A DNA stretch of 64,000 bases. Source: Melampsora larici-populina 98AG31 (lineage: Eukaryota; Basidiomycota; Pucciniomycetes; Pucciniales; Melampsoraceae). The first letter of the stretch is position 1, and each line of letters opens with the position of its first letter. Under the pieces are notes generated by a model. It ran no database searches. It had not been told where the DNA came from and saw only the letters and a list, made by a program, of their open reading frames with translations. The stretch spans positions 31,318 through 95,317 of the forward strand of contig NW_006768802.1 in NCBI RefSeq assembly GCF_000204055.1. The letters run 5' to 3'. Below are positions 10,946-22,714 of this stretch, piece by piece. The position numbers and the translations under genes were made by a program.

Positions 10946-11338
10946 TCAATTCTGGGGCCTAGAAAACAAAAGCCTGCGAAGCTGTTCTTTTCGTAACAAA
11001 TCCCACTTGTATCCCCAATGATTAAGCTTCTGAAACCTGGCTTGGATCATCATCCTTTGTTGTAAATGGCCTCTTTTAAATTCACCATGAACCGGATTAC
11101 TCTGCGGCTGTTTCTCGTTTGTACGTCGAAGCCTTCATGGAATCTTGATTTTGTAAACATATCTTTGTTGGGCTTTGTTATCTAGAGTGACCTGTTGATA
11201 AGTCCCGCAAAATCCCCACTCAATGTGGTCAATAGAAATAAATTCCGATGTAAGTCTCCTTTCATTCCTTTGATTACAACCCTTCACAACCTCGTATATC
11301 TTCTCAATTCTTGTGAGCCCCAAATCGAACGACCTGCA
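10946..11338 (-). pseudogene. unknown conserved-looking ORF with one in-frame stop
   Basis: From about 11323 the minus strand encodes GLTRIEKIYEVVKG and continues to a TGA at 11135-11137. The same frame then stays open for about 60 codons, rich in Arg/Gln/Leu, ending HWGYKWDLLRKEQLRRLLFS and a stop at 10946. A single CGA to TGA change explains the break. I do not recognise the family. It is basic and helical at its end. The 5' end is not defined. Confidence 0.35.
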
Positions 11339-11817
11339 TGAATAAGTTGGACCACAACCAATTATAAAATTTTATGCTACATCAACACAAAGTATGCACA
11401 AGTCATATTTAGACACCAGTGCAGAAAGATGAACCATTATTTGATTTGTTCTTCTATCCGGCAGTACTTTCTTCTCGATACATTTTCAGCCAACACCTCT
11501 CTAATTTGATGCTTGAATTCCTGTGGATTTTCTATTCATTCCGCTTGAACCAGACTCGATACTATTTTTTGTGAACTTTTATATTTCATTTGGTTGGTTT
11601 CTCCAAACTATCATATTCTAACTTGCTCATGCATGTATTCCTTTATTGATCAATCTGACCTTGAACTTCTTAGGTCGAAGTCCTTCATCAAGCTCAAACT
11701 ACGTTCGGGTACGTTGGACTGAAGTAAGTAAATATCTCCTTTTCCAGTTCATTCGTACTGATCAATCTCATCCATCAGATAGATATAAAAACCTCGCTTG
11801 TCGGGTTCTACATCGTG
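11339..11817. other. no gene recognised; possible promoter of next ORF
   Basis: About 480 bp, AT-rich, no supported coding frame. A TATAAAA-like sequence (AGATATAAAAACC) at about 11780-11792 lies 26-38 bp before the ATG at 11818 and could be a core promoter element. Confidence 0.3.
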
Positions 11818-12639
11818 ATGGCCAACAAATCAAACAAGAAGAAGACTTCTCCAAGCAATGAGTCGACTATAATGGATAGCAATACTCAATCAGAGGGTCC
11901 GCCACAACCGCCACCACCACCACCACCACCACCAGGTCACTCTTCTTCCAAGCCGCCTCATGAGCATCCTGCAGCTTCGCTCAACTCTACCTACTTCTTG
12001 ATTCAAACACTACCGGACAACCTACGAGGATTCCTCGATCACGATTATGAAAATAAAAAGGAATCTTACAAATGTATTGATTACTACCAAATCTTGACTC
12101 ACTTCGATCCGGCAACAAAATCTCGCCCCAACCACAAGAAGGCCAAGTTGATTGACGAGTTCTTGGTGAAAGTTCTGCCTCTCATCAAGCCGTACCAACT
12201 GCCTGTGCCACCGTTACCGATGCAGACTGAACGGACTACACCGAGGGACTTCAACCCACTCTCTCGAAGAGTTTGTCGACAGGATCTTGCAAACGTTATC
12301 TGGGAATCCGATTCGTCTGTTGTTATACCTAAGGCAGCAACATCAAAGGGTCTACTTCATCTGTATAAAGAGCACGTCGACAAAGATCTCCGGATCCCTG
12401 GAGACACCAAATACATCAGCTCTCCCAAAGTTGTTAAACGCCTTGAAGTCAAGAGCCTTCTCATGGAAGAGCTTCGACTTAGCTTACAAGATCACGCTCC
12501 ACATTTCTTCATTCACTCCATTCCAATGACTCACACTGTCCTTGTAAACCTCTACATAAAATTTGTTCTCGAAGAATCTGTCCAACCTGGACTCTTGGTA
12601 CGCGGGTTTCATTACTCGCTCTTACGTGCAGCCCCCTAA
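11818..12639 (+). CDS. hypothetical protein, possibly a CACTA element accessory ORF
   Basis: A single-exon frame of 273 residues from the ATG at 11818. Residues about 1-50 are disordered: Lys/Ser/Asn-rich, then a run of nine prolines from CCA/CCG codons. The rest is a folded-looking mixed alpha/beta region with no motif I recognise (for example FLIQTLPDNLRGFLDHDY and a helical LEVKSLLMEELRLSL segment). No signal peptide or membrane segment is seen. It lies 0.7 kb upstream of, and on the same strand as, the Tnp2 transposase, so it may be a second protein of the same transposon. That link is inference from position only. Confidence 0.5.
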   Translation: MANKSNKKKTSPSNESTIMDSNTQSEGPPQPPPPPPPPPGHSSSKPPHEHPAASLNSTYFLIQTLPDNLRGFLDHDYENKKESYKCIDYYQILTHFDPATKSRPNHKKAKLIDEFLVKVLPLIKPYQLPVPPLPMQTERTTPRDFNPLSRRVCRQDLANVIWESDSSVVIPKAATSKGLLHLYKEHVDKDLRIPGDTKYISSPKVVKRLEVKSLLMEELRLSLQDHAPHFFIHSIPMTHTVLVNLYIKFVLEESVQPGLLVRGFHYSLLRAAP

Positions 12640-13325
12640 TCTGGTGCTCAAGTTAGTCCAAAGTTTCTTCATCCGTTTTGAATCCTTCACTTGTGAGAGT
12701 TTGTAACTAACCCTCCTATATAGTCTGCTTAGTTTGATGCTTCCCGATTTTGTCTAGTTTAGGTATGTCCATCTATCTCTATGTGTGTTTCTTGTATCAC
12801 ACTTATCTGACTCCGTGTCCATTTTCATATTGGTGATATGAAAGAATCTCATATAGTCCCGTGTTTGTGTCTTTGTGAAACAGCCGTTCAATTTCCATAG
12901 CTCATACTGGTCAGACTTGTTTTCCTTCATGTAAGCCTTATCGTTCCCCTGTTGTTGCTGGCCGAATGATGACAGCAACTCACGTAACTGACCACCTTGC
13001 ATCTTTTTTTTAGACAAACTTCAGCATGTTTGAGTCTCAACTTGAGCATCTCACGTTCTTTTATATTGTTAAGCCATGTGTCATTTCCAACTACTCTTTA
13101 ACTCCCGATCTTGTACTTTTGTGGATTGAAACAAACCCTTGTATCAGCTGTTTTGATTTAAGATATATATTGTATGTGGATAATTGAGAAACTTGAAGGT
13201 CTTTGAATGTGGATATAACTCCATCTGAGCACCCAGCAGAATTGTCTTTCTCACCCACCGTAGCTCTTATAACGTGAAATTTCTTCTTTCATTTCTTAAC
13301 TTTTGTGGACTCATACTCTCACAGC
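12640..13325. other. intergenic, nothing recognised
   Basis: About 690 bp between the unknown ORF and the Tnp2 start. No frame with domain support exists on either strand. It must contain the terminator of one gene and the promoter of the next if both are expressed. Confidence 0.4.
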
Positions 13326-16300
13326 ATGCCATTGGGCGCAAAGAAAAAGCAGACCCTTCATCGCGTAAAATGTGTATGTCGCGCATATGATTGTTATCTT
13401 GGTCAATATGTTGACGCCTCTGGGATAACTCAAACTGGAGTGGAAGTCTTACCTGACACACTTGCAGCCCACGAACTGGCTGACCAAGCAGCACAAGCCA
13501 CCTCCAGTCTTTCTAATCAGAGAACAGCAACAACTTCTCGTGCAAGCTATCATACAACAGGTCAAGATACACTTGTTGGGACTATATCACGCCTGAACTT
13601 AAATTCTAGCAATCCTGAATCTCCGTCCCATCGCTCTAACTCTCATTTGTTCTCACACAGTGATCTATCTCAGGTGACTCCTCTTACTACACAAGATGTC
13701 ATCTTTACCAGGCGGTAAAGAAAACTACTGACATAGAAAAGTCCTGAGGAAACAGGAAGAGAGCTAAAAATCTGAAAAAATATGCACCTTGTTCCTAGAT
13801 GTTGGGGCGTCATGACGAGTATTTTTTTGTATTTTACACACAGATATTGGTTAATGTACTAACAATAAAGGCTGAGAATCATCAAAAACCCACCTGTAAC
13901 AATACCTGAAATTTGGCCCTTGACTTTGAAGACAGGATTTTGGAATCTTCAAATATCAATAACTTTTGAAGTTCTGGATCAAATCACTCGATTTAAAGTG
14001 CATTGCAAAGGTGAGCCTTTCCTCTACATTTTTCATTGAGACATCATATCTGTAGCTGGTCTAAAAAAGATCCTACAGAGCTATTCATGCAGAACTGTTT
14101 GAACATATGTAGAGTGTTTAAATGACTAGATAGCACCTTACTAACATTATGAAGTGTGAAGGAGAATAGTTCAGCTTTTGAATGAACCAAAAATCGAGTT
14201 ATTTGGAGCAGAATTGCAAAAGTTATTGAAGTTTTTAGACCACAAAATATTGTCTTCATACTCATGACCCATATTTCAGGTATTGTTACATGTGAGTTTT
14301 TGATGATTTTCAGCGTTTATTGTTAGTACATAAACCAATATCTGCGTGTAAAATACAAAAAAATACTCATCATGACGCCCCAACATCTAGGAACAAGGTG
14401 CATATTTTTTCAGATTTTTAGCTCTCTTCCTGTTGCCTCAGGACTTTTCTATGTCAGTAGTTTTATTTACCACCCAGTAAAGATTACATTTGGTGTAGTG
14501 TCAGCTGGAATTGGTTCTTGGCTCAGATATCAAGACTCACATTGATTTCAACTTGATTTACAGGATCACCCGCCGAACCCAACTGCTTGCTCAGGAACAA
14601 GAACATCACTTGACAGGGACCCCGAACAATCGTCACCCTTGTTAAAAACATGTTTGGCCGCTAGAGAAGCCAAAGTAGCTGGCGTAGAAGTCTACAACTG
14701 TAGTATGTTGGTTTTTACTTTGAACTGAGTGTTGTACAATTTCCTTATGCCTCTCTCCTTTATGGACACGCAGACCGGTTTTACGGATTCACATTGCAAG
14801 AAATGAACCCAGTACTACTTCATGTTGTTCTGGTTGTTACGATCCTCAGCATCCTTGGCAATTTGTCGATGAATACCGCTACATGGCTTTTTGACTGTCT
14901 CAAGATCACAATCAAACTTTGGTTAAGCGGAAGAATCAACATCTTTCAACCCCAGATCTCTCTTACAAAGCCCGAGGAACTTGTCTTGAGTTGTATTCCT
15001 AAAACTATCACCACTGCAATCAAATGGCTGAATGTTGAGCCTGTTCTTGTTGAAATGAATTGCTGTCAATCTTGCTTTGCGCTCTACTCACTCAACTGTA
15101 CCCCAGAAAAGTGTACTCATCACTACGCTCAAATCCCAGGTGGACCTCCCGAACCAGCTGACCAACACACTGAGACACTCTCTTCAGAACCTGCGTATGA
15201 GCCTGATAACTCGGATTTTGTAGACAAAACCTGTGGTCATCCGTTGCTGCATTTCAAGCACAGAAAGAAAAGACCGCTTAGGCGATACGCCTTTCAGAGA
15301 CTTTCTGATTGGATCGCTTGTTTGCTCTCTCGTCCAGGAATTGAAGCCAGACTTGATGAATCCCTCAAAGAATCTCAAAAGGCCTTCAATTCAAAGGTAA
15401 AATGGAGTGACATCCATGAATCAAAAGTATGGAAAGATTTTCGTGGTCCCAATGGCAGTCAGTATACAGCTACAAGTGGAAACTTGATGTTTGCGATGTT
15501 TGTGGACGCCATCAATCCTTATGGAAATAAGATAAGCGGTAAACATGCATCAATCACATTTGTTGTCTTGGTATGTCTCACTCTACCACTTGACATTCGA
15601 TATCAACCGGAAAACATTTTTTTAGTTGGAATTGCACCTGGCCCTCGTGAACCTGCACTAGAGCAGATGAATTGGATATTACGGCCAATTGTGACCGAAC
15701 TGAAAGGTCTTTGGGACCCAGGATTACTCTTATCACGCACCCATCAATACAAAGATGGCCGTCTAGTAAGGGCTGCATTACTAGTATTTATAGCTGATAT
15801 CCCAGCCCTTAGAAGATCATTGGGTTTCCCCAGCGCAACAGCAATTAATTTTTGCTCAATCTGTCACCTAACTAAAAATGAGATCAACAACTTAGATCAA
15901 AGTACTTGGCGAAGACGCACCACAGCACAGCATAAGATGTGGGCATACCAGGCGCGTGACTCAAAAAGCATTGAAGAACGAAAAAAAATCTTCAAAACTC
16001 ACAGTATTAGGTATTTGGTATTAGTTGAACTCGAATACTGGGACATCATTGATTACCACGTAGTAGATTCCATGCATAACTTGTTGCTTGGTCTTCTGTC
16101 ATGCCATCTGCGCAGATTCTGGTCAATGGAGGATATAAAGAACGACAAAGACAACCTACCTCCAATAACAAAAACAGAGCTTCAAGATCTTGTCTTTGAA
16201 CACTCAGAGCTGCGACCATCAAATGACAAAGAAGTTCAGGAGTTTGATAATAAAAACGAGGAAGCAGATGGGGTTTCCTTTGGAGATATGTCTTTTGACA

Positions 16301-17680
16301 AAAATACCAACACCAGTGATGAGGATTTTGATCCACTTGGTGACTCCGGATGGAACGGAAAATGGGACGCACCACCTCTTGATGAGGTCATCTTTGATCA
16401 AAGGATGTTGCAATACATAAACTCTCAATTAAAACTAATCAATATCCCGAGTTGGATCAAACGTGCTATCCCAGTACTTGGAAAAGCATCATTCGGCAAG
16501 CTCAAAGCCAACGAATGGAGGAACTTATTCACTCTTCAATTACCACTTATACTGACTCCGTTATGGTTTGGTCAGGATCAAGTAAAGACATCTCTCCTGA
16601 AGAATTTTCTTCATCTTGTCTCGCTAGTCAATCTGGCCCTCAATCGGGACATAACATCAGATCAAATCGGAAGATATGAATATCATATCCAAAGCTACCT
16701 AAGTAGCTCGCTGAAACTATTTCAACACTGTCATCTTGCGCCCAATCATCATATGGCAATTCATTTGTCTGATCTCCTGAGACGTTTTGGTCCCGTGCGC
16801 GCATGGTGGTTGTTTCTTTTTGAAAGGTTAATGGGAGGAATACTGAAAGGTTGCCATAATAATCATATGGGTTGGTCTCTGAACATTTATCAACCTTTAT
16901 ATTAGATACAAAACTGACTTTTGAGGTTGATGTTTCCCTGAAATGCAATCAGGCGAACTCGAAATCACATTCCTGAAAAGATATAGCTCGGCAGGCAACT
17001 TGGCTGCGCTTTTGAAGGATCACAAACTCCCACAGCCTCTTGAAGCGTATGTTACCAGGCTTCAGTCATTGTATGAGCCAGAAGAGTGCCGGCCAAGACG
17101 ACAGTCAAATGGAAATATGCTTCCAATTGATGACAATGTATTGGAATTGCTGATTGAACGATTGAATAGGCAAGAAGGAGATTTGTGTCAATGGATGACA
17201 CCTGCGGATTTCTGTTTGCTGAGTGAAGACGACGCAATTGGGAAAGCCCCAGTGCAGGCTCGAGCATTCTTCCACAAACGTGTAACGCACATGGGTGTCT
17301 CGTTTTCAACTTTCTCAAGTAGTCAAAAGGATAGTTTTGTCGCCTTCAGAGTTGGTAATACCAAGAAAGTTGCTTATGGAAGAATCTTCTCGATCTTTAC
17401 TCACTCAAAATCGTCAAAGGTCTCACCAAACTGTTTTCAAACTTGGGTACAGGTTCAGTGTTTCCCCGAAGTTCCATCAAGACTCCAAAAATATGATCCA
17501 TTTAGCCTAGTAACAGCTCCAGATGCACAAATTCACCTACGTGCTTGGGGACCGACAAAAGACAGTCTTGTGAAACTAGAGGAGGTATTAACGCACTGTG
17601 CATGGATGATGTATAGACCAGGCCTGATTAACAAGAACCTCGATATACCTACTGTGGCTCTAGTCTCAACCGAAAGATAA
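13326..17680 (+). CDS. CACTA (En/Spm) transposase, Tnp2 family, 4 exons
   Basis: Exons 13326-13673, 14564-14702, 14774-16870 and 16953-17680 join without a frame break into about 1103 residues. The first exon has a Cys-rich start (KCVCRAYDCYLGQYVD), typical of basidiomycete Tnp2 proteins. The third exon carries a Cys cluster (CCQSCF..CTPEKCTHHY), then the catalytic-domain landmarks FAMFVDAINPYGNKISGKH, IAPGPREPALEQMNW and VVDSMHNLLLGLLSCHLRRF, and later RFGPVRAWWLFLFERLMGGI. The last exon continues GELEITFLKRY. These are the conserved blocks of the Tnp2 family (DDE superfamily). I chose the ATG at 13326 because upstream codons lack ATG. No stop interrupts the frame, so the gene may be intact. 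Intron 1 is 890 bp because it holds a foldback element. The convergent gene at 18202-21408 is its likely partner. Confidence 0.85.
13685..14500. mobile_element. foldback MITE inside intron 1 of the Tnp2 gene
   Basis: An 816-bp near-perfect inverted repeat. The right end is the complement of CACTACACCAAATGTAATC and the left end is the slightly mutated TACTACACAAGATGTCATC. Arms of about 370 bp pair along most of their length (for example GACATAGAAAAGTCCTGAGG against its complement at 14437-14456). It lies inside the 13674-14563 intron, starting 11 bp from the donor site. Without it the intron would be about 70 bp, the usual size here. Flanking TCT and TCA may be a decayed 3-bp duplication. Confidence 0.8.
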
Positions 17681-18201
17681 ATTGGTTTGTCAATATCTGT
17701 GAGATTCATTCACATATGATTAACCATCATTGATAGTGTTGATCACTTGTATCCGATGTAGTCTGCTCATTCTGAAGTGTAAGTAGCATTGAGTTCTCAC
17801 ATCTGCAAATTTCTCTCTGTGTCAAAGCGGTGCTCTATCAATTGTACATAATCCTTATCACATTGACTTTGGTAAAAAGGGTAGGTTCAGATCATGATCA
17901 TGACCACTGAGCTCACGATCAGTCAGATTCCTGCTGCACTTCATCCCTCCAATCTATACCATGAAAGCGGTTTTTCTCTTGAATTGTTCATTCTACATTA
18001 CTTTTTCCCAAGAAGTTCATTTGCTCTACATCCTAAAGTAGTCCATCGTTGTTTTTGATAAGTTGTTTATCTGCGAATGGAATATCTCATCAATAAATTG
18101 CGAATTGCGTGTATAATTTACATGCGTTGGGTATAAACATGTTTGTACTTACGCTGAATTGTGTATAGTGAAACGCCATGGATGAAGTGGGCTAGACATT
18201 T
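17681..18201. other. convergent 3' ends, nothing else recognised
   Basis: About 520 bp between the stop of the Tnp2 gene (plus) and the stop of the convergent gene (minus). It should hold both polyadenylation regions. Several AATAAA-like sites exist (CAATAAATTG near 18090) but none is decisive. Confidence 0.35.
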
Positions 18202-21200
18202 TCAAAAGCCGAGGTCATTCAAGGCTGTGTGGATGGCAGGTAGTATCAGTTCAGCATCCGCATTCATCAGTGCCTTTTCCTTGGCCGTGAGGCTGTCCCA
18301 AAATTTGTCGGAATAGCAGTCCCTGGGCAGGTTATCAGGAAGTGGAATCCTACTCAAAGGTGCATTCAAAACTCGGATACGTGGACGTGAGCGGCGACCA
18401 CGAGGTGAAGAGGCGGTGCTTCCATTGAGGCTGTTTCTGCTGCGTTTTTGGCACTCGTCGAGGCGTGTCCAGATATCTCTTAAACTGTCACTGCGCCATT
18501 TGAGGTGTCTAACATGTATAGGTGTCTTATCTCCGGGTCCATCGTCCAGCGAGGGACTTTTGGGGTCTGTTTCATCATCACTGCATGTTGTTTTGATAAG
18601 GGGTAAGAGACTCCATAACTGACGGTAATCCATGACAGTCTTCTTTCGTGCTTTTCTGAGCTGAATGTCAAATTGAGCCTAGAGTCAGCAACAATTGAAG
18701 TGTTATGCTCGTTTAAAAAACTGACACGACCAACCCTTGTTGTACGCTGGTTCATATCTTCGGCGGCCTTCTGTCGATCAAGCTCCCACTGCTCCTTACG
18801 GTACCTGGGCAGAGCAAATAGAAATCAACAGTCAAGGTACAATTAGCTCAGAAAAGCACGAAAGAAGAATAATCTATGTAGTTGAGAAGTTACACATACC
18901 GTTTCTTCAAAGTTTGAAAGTACGTAGAAAAACATTTCTTGATGTACTCCATATTATTGTCACTCAAATATACCCCCGGATATTCTCCACAACGAACTAG
19001 CTTGACAAAATTTTTTTCCAAAATTCCCCAGAGCCACTTATTTTCTGGTGATAGCGCTGATTCAGAGAAATCGGGACGGAAACTTTCCAACCCAACCGAG
19101 TTCATGACCTTCAAGATCACAGCCATCTGCTGAGCAGTGGCATTTGGATGCCCAGGGCCATCCGGACCCTGGAGATTCGGATTGTACGCACTTCCATCGC
19201 CGGCAGGGTGTGGCACATCAGGAACGTCGAGAATAGCATCGAGGTCTGTCTCATAGAGCCACTTTTCCTTCTCTTCAGGGCATGCTGGAGGTGGGAGTGG
19301 ACTTGTTTCGGATTTTCTACCCAGCATCACATCAATATGAAAACGAATGTAGGCCTTCCGTAAAAAATCAATAGATCAGATATGTGAACTATGACTGAAA
19401 GACAATGTACGTGACTTACCGATGTTCGCCCACCACGCGTCTTTTGCTTGTCAACTTTCTCACCATTCTTCTCTACAAGGTTTTCAACGACATGTGTTAA
19501 AGTCTTGAAGTCGTTGGCTAGGTTGTCAACCTCTTGCCTTGTCGCCAGGTACAAATTCTTCAGCTCTTTGTATCGGTCGCTTTCTTCTACACAAGGCCCT
19601 GAACACTATGAGCCCATCACTCTTTGCTCCAAATGTAAAGCTTCCACTATACAACAACTCACCTGAATGACCTGAGTTCTTGTCTGTTCTCTCTGATTTC
19701 GTATTTGCAGTATCTTGAGTGTTGAAGTTACATGATTTGATTATTTCTGAGCTTGTTTAGGAATCATGGTCGGAAAAATGAATACTTTGAGAAGCCAGCT
19801 CTGGTTCGTAGTTGTCTTGAGTTTCTTCTTGAGCTCTTTCTTTACCTTTACCTTTCTCATTATTTGAAACAGATGGCGCTTTCTCAGATGAGGCCGTTTG
19901 ATCTTTTTGCGCGTTCGAGGATTCGTGATGCTGGAGACTTGGAGACACAGATTTCGACACCGTAATTGGGTTTGATGCCGGCTTGTCTGTCGTTGATTTC
20001 TCAGGATCAGCTGCGGAGTTTTTAATGAGAGTGTTAGTGCATCTTGTATCCAACTGAATGATCATACTAGAACGTTTGAGAACTGACAATACTCACCCTG
20101 ACATGTTTCTTCTTGAGCTCCTCCTCTACCTTTACCTTTGTTCTTATTCTTGACAGTTCGCGCTTTAGAACATGAAACAGCGGGATCTTTTTGACCATTC
20201 GAGGATTCGTCGTGCTTGAGACTTGTTGAGACAGATTTCGACACCGTAATTGGGTTTGATGCCGGCTTGTCTGTCGTCGATTTCTCAGGATCAGCTGCGG
20301 AGTTTTTAATGAGAGTGTTAGTGCATCTTGTATCCAATTGACTGATCATACTAGAACGTTTGAGAACTGACAAGACTCACCCTGACATGTTGTTTCTTCT
20401 TGAGCTCCTCCTTTACCTTTACCTTTGTTCTTATTCTTGACAGTTCGCGCTTTAGAAGATGAAGCAGTGGGGCCTTTTTGAGCGTTCAAGGCTTCGTCAT
20501 GCTTGAGGCTTGTTGATACAGATTTCGACGCCTTAATTGGGCTTGATGTCGGTTTTTCTGATGTCGATTTCTCAGGATCAGCTGCGGATATGTTCATGAG
20601 ACTATCAGCGCATCTTGTAACCAACAGACTGATCATACTATAGTGTATGAGACTGGAAAGACTCACCCTGGCGTATCTGCAATCTTTCAGAAACAGCCGA
20701 GTCAGCGCCGGCACTTCCTCATGAAGCTGCTGATTTTGACATTTTCTTTCCGTGAACTACGCGACGAGTCTCGGGTATCATTACTGCAATGAAGTCCAAA
20801 AAAGAAAGCTTTTACTTGAGTCGCATTCTTTCATATCCATTGATGACGTACAAGGTGTCTAGAGCTTACTCAGATCTCTAAATTTCTCGCAGTTCCTGAT
20901 TAAATCCGATTTGTCCATTCCCCAAGGGTCTACGCCTACTTCTGAAACCATCTTGAAAAGGTCCTGCATTTCAAAAGTTGAATAGTCGAAATGAATTTCT
21001 TGTAAGTCTGGTTGATCTTGGACTTCTGTTTGGGTCAAACTGATTGGTGTTGTTATCTTTTCGACTGTTAAACTTGAAGGAGAGGCCCTCGATTGCCTGA
21101 GTTTCTTCTTGTTTATGTGCTTGTCAAGGAGTTGAAGAAGGCGATCTCGGGATCCACTGGCAACCAAAACTCCGGGTTCTAGCGTTCCTTAGATTGTGGT

Positions 21201-21408
21201 CAGTTGACGTACATTGCTTATATTCTGAAAAGACCTCACCATCTATTTGTGGTTCATCTTGTAATCCACCCTTCTTCCTCTTCGTTGAACCAATAGGTGG
21301 ATCAATTGGAGTTGCTGCATCATCATCCACAATCCGCTCGACCTCTGCTTGGATTTTGTTGTTCAGGTTCCTATTGTGGGTTATGCGAGAACTTATTCGC
21401 CGGGCCAT
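18202..21408 (-). CDS. CACTA-associated accessory protein of unknown function, one internal stop
   Basis: A multi-exon minus-strand gene. Exons I could place: 21408-21240, 21187-20870, 20783-20667, 20581-20381, 20294-20097, one from 20010, then coding blocks around 19605-19401, 19357-18903, 18806-18738 and about 18652-18202. The N-terminal part has a helical SAP-like stretch (MQDLFKMVSEVGVDPWG..DLIRNCEKF). Three copies of a Ser/Lys-rich exon follow, then a coiled coil. The C-terminal half has SPENKWLWGILEKNF, LVRCGEYPGVYL and ARKKTVMDYRQLWSLL. I associate this C-terminal family with genes beside Tnp2-type transposons in basidiomycetes. Its role is unknown. An in-frame TGA at 20719-20721, explained by one C-to-T change, may inactivate the gene or mark a splice I have misread. 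Confidence 0.55.
19813..20666 (-). repeat. tandem triplication of an exon plus intron
   Basis: Three direct copies of about 285 bp. Each has an acceptor, an exon starting ADPEKST and ending AQEET, and a following intron containing GAGAACTGACAA (plus strand). The exons at 20581-20381 and 20294-20097 are 201 and 198 bp, with phase 1 at both ends, so each adds or removes 66-67 residues without a frameshift. The third copy has diverged at its 3' end and lost the usual donor. Confidence 0.85.
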
Positions 21409-21985
21409 GAAGACTAGTTTGTGAATCAGGGAGATAGAAGAACAGAGTCGTAATCATAAAACAAGGAAAAGAAGTGAATCAAGCTGGTAAAAAAATGTCT
21501 ATGAGTACAAGAATTTGACCGGTGGATCAAGCTCTCCAGATACATAATTTCCCGGTGATCAACAAGCTTGTGCATATCTTTCAAAGGAGAATTTGTTAGA
21601 AAATTAAATCTCGTTGTGGGGATAAATCTGTCGCTCTAAGTGATAACAAGGCTACAATCCCATTACCAGAACCTTTGTGGGGGGTTAAAGCTTCTTCAAT
21701 CTATGCATTGATATCGGAGTTTGACAATGAGTCACTAATTAGCGGTCTTCCATGCTTCCCTTCATAGATCTCTTTTTGGTTTCTAGACTGCATACAAGTT
21801 GGATAATTAATCGATTTGAACACAATATCGTACGATCATGGGCCTCAAGGGGTTTTATATAACTACGAGAAGGTTCTGGATGATCAGGTTGCTCATCATA
21901 CTTATAATCAGAAAGGATTGTTCCAACCGGCTGCTTATCCAAATTCCCTATCTTCGCTCATCTCTTCTGATCAAATTGTAAGATC
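21409..21985. other. intergenic, divergent promoter candidate
   Basis: About 580 bp between the accessory gene (minus) and the ORF at 21986 (plus). No coding frame is supported. If a CACTA right terminus lies here I could not see it. Confidence 0.3.
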
Positions 21986-22714
21986 ATGTCAACTCCAGTA
22001 CAATTCCACATCTTCCTACCTAGTTACATCCTTCAATATGTTGTCAACGAACCTAGGCCTCGGATTGATTCTGACCTCTTTCTAAGCAAAGCTACTACCT
22101 CCCAAATTGTGGAGGTGATCCTTTCTTTTTATCCGTATTTTCGCTTTACTCAAAATGCGCAAGAAGATCACGAGCTACTCCTCAAGATCTTCGTGGAAAT
22201 GATAGCCCCTCGTCTTTACTACATACTTATCCATGTTGGCCCCAACACAGACTATATCCAAGCCCAGCTTAGCCACCCAATTAGTATTATTCAACCGTCC
22301 ATCAGATGGGTGAACTCAAGTGCTGATATCGACGCCGGACGGATCGATCACTTCAACGAGTTTTGCCTCCCGAACCTTAAAAACGGACAGTATCGTCTTG
22401 CGGCTGAGGCCATCAAAGAATTTGCCCGGAAGTTTGAGTATCTCAATCATAACGAGATCGGCGAAATCCTCAGTACTCACGACGATGCCCTAGAGAACTA
22501 CCACGAGCTTGGCGGTAACCTTCAAGTTGCCTACAAGTCGATCGAAAAAATCAATCTTCAGCTACTTGAGCCCAACCTCTCACTTACCTCCTTTCAAGAC
22601 CTTGAAAACAAATTCAAATTGGCCAACACCTCACTCAAATCGCATCAGGATGCCATGGAAGTTGCCACCAAAGATGCTGCTTTGCTTCATGCTTTGGCCA
22701 GTTATCATAAGTAA
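21986..22714 (+). CDS. hypothetical protein, 242 aa
   Basis: A single-exon frame from ATG (context ATCATGT) to TAA. I do not recognise it. The N-terminal 120 residues look folded, with hydrophobic helices (for example IVEVILSFYPYFRF and LYYILIHVG). Residues about 140-242 are mostly helical with coiled-coil character (NLQVAYKSIEKINLQLLEPN, then a Lys/Asn-rich helix). There is no clear signal peptide. It lies 0.6 kb beyond the CACTA accessory gene and could be a host gene or transposon cargo. Only the length and the clean frame support it. Confidence 0.45.
   Translation: MSTPVQFHIFLPSYILQYVVNEPRPRIDSDLFLSKATTSQIVEVILSFYPYFRFTQNAQEDHELLLKIFVEMIAPRLYYILIHVGPNTDYIQAQLSHPISIIQPSIRWVNSSADIDAGRIDHFNEFCLPNLKNGQYRLAAEAIKEFARKFEYLNHNEIGEILSTHDDALENYHELGGNLQVAYKSIEKINLQLLEPNLSLTSFQDLENKFKLANTSLKSHQDAMEVATKDAALLHALASYHK

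Noticed and set aside
21409..21985. Right terminus of the CACTA element
   Set aside because: I looked for a TAGTG-ending sequence complementary to 10857 or to the MITE ends and found none.
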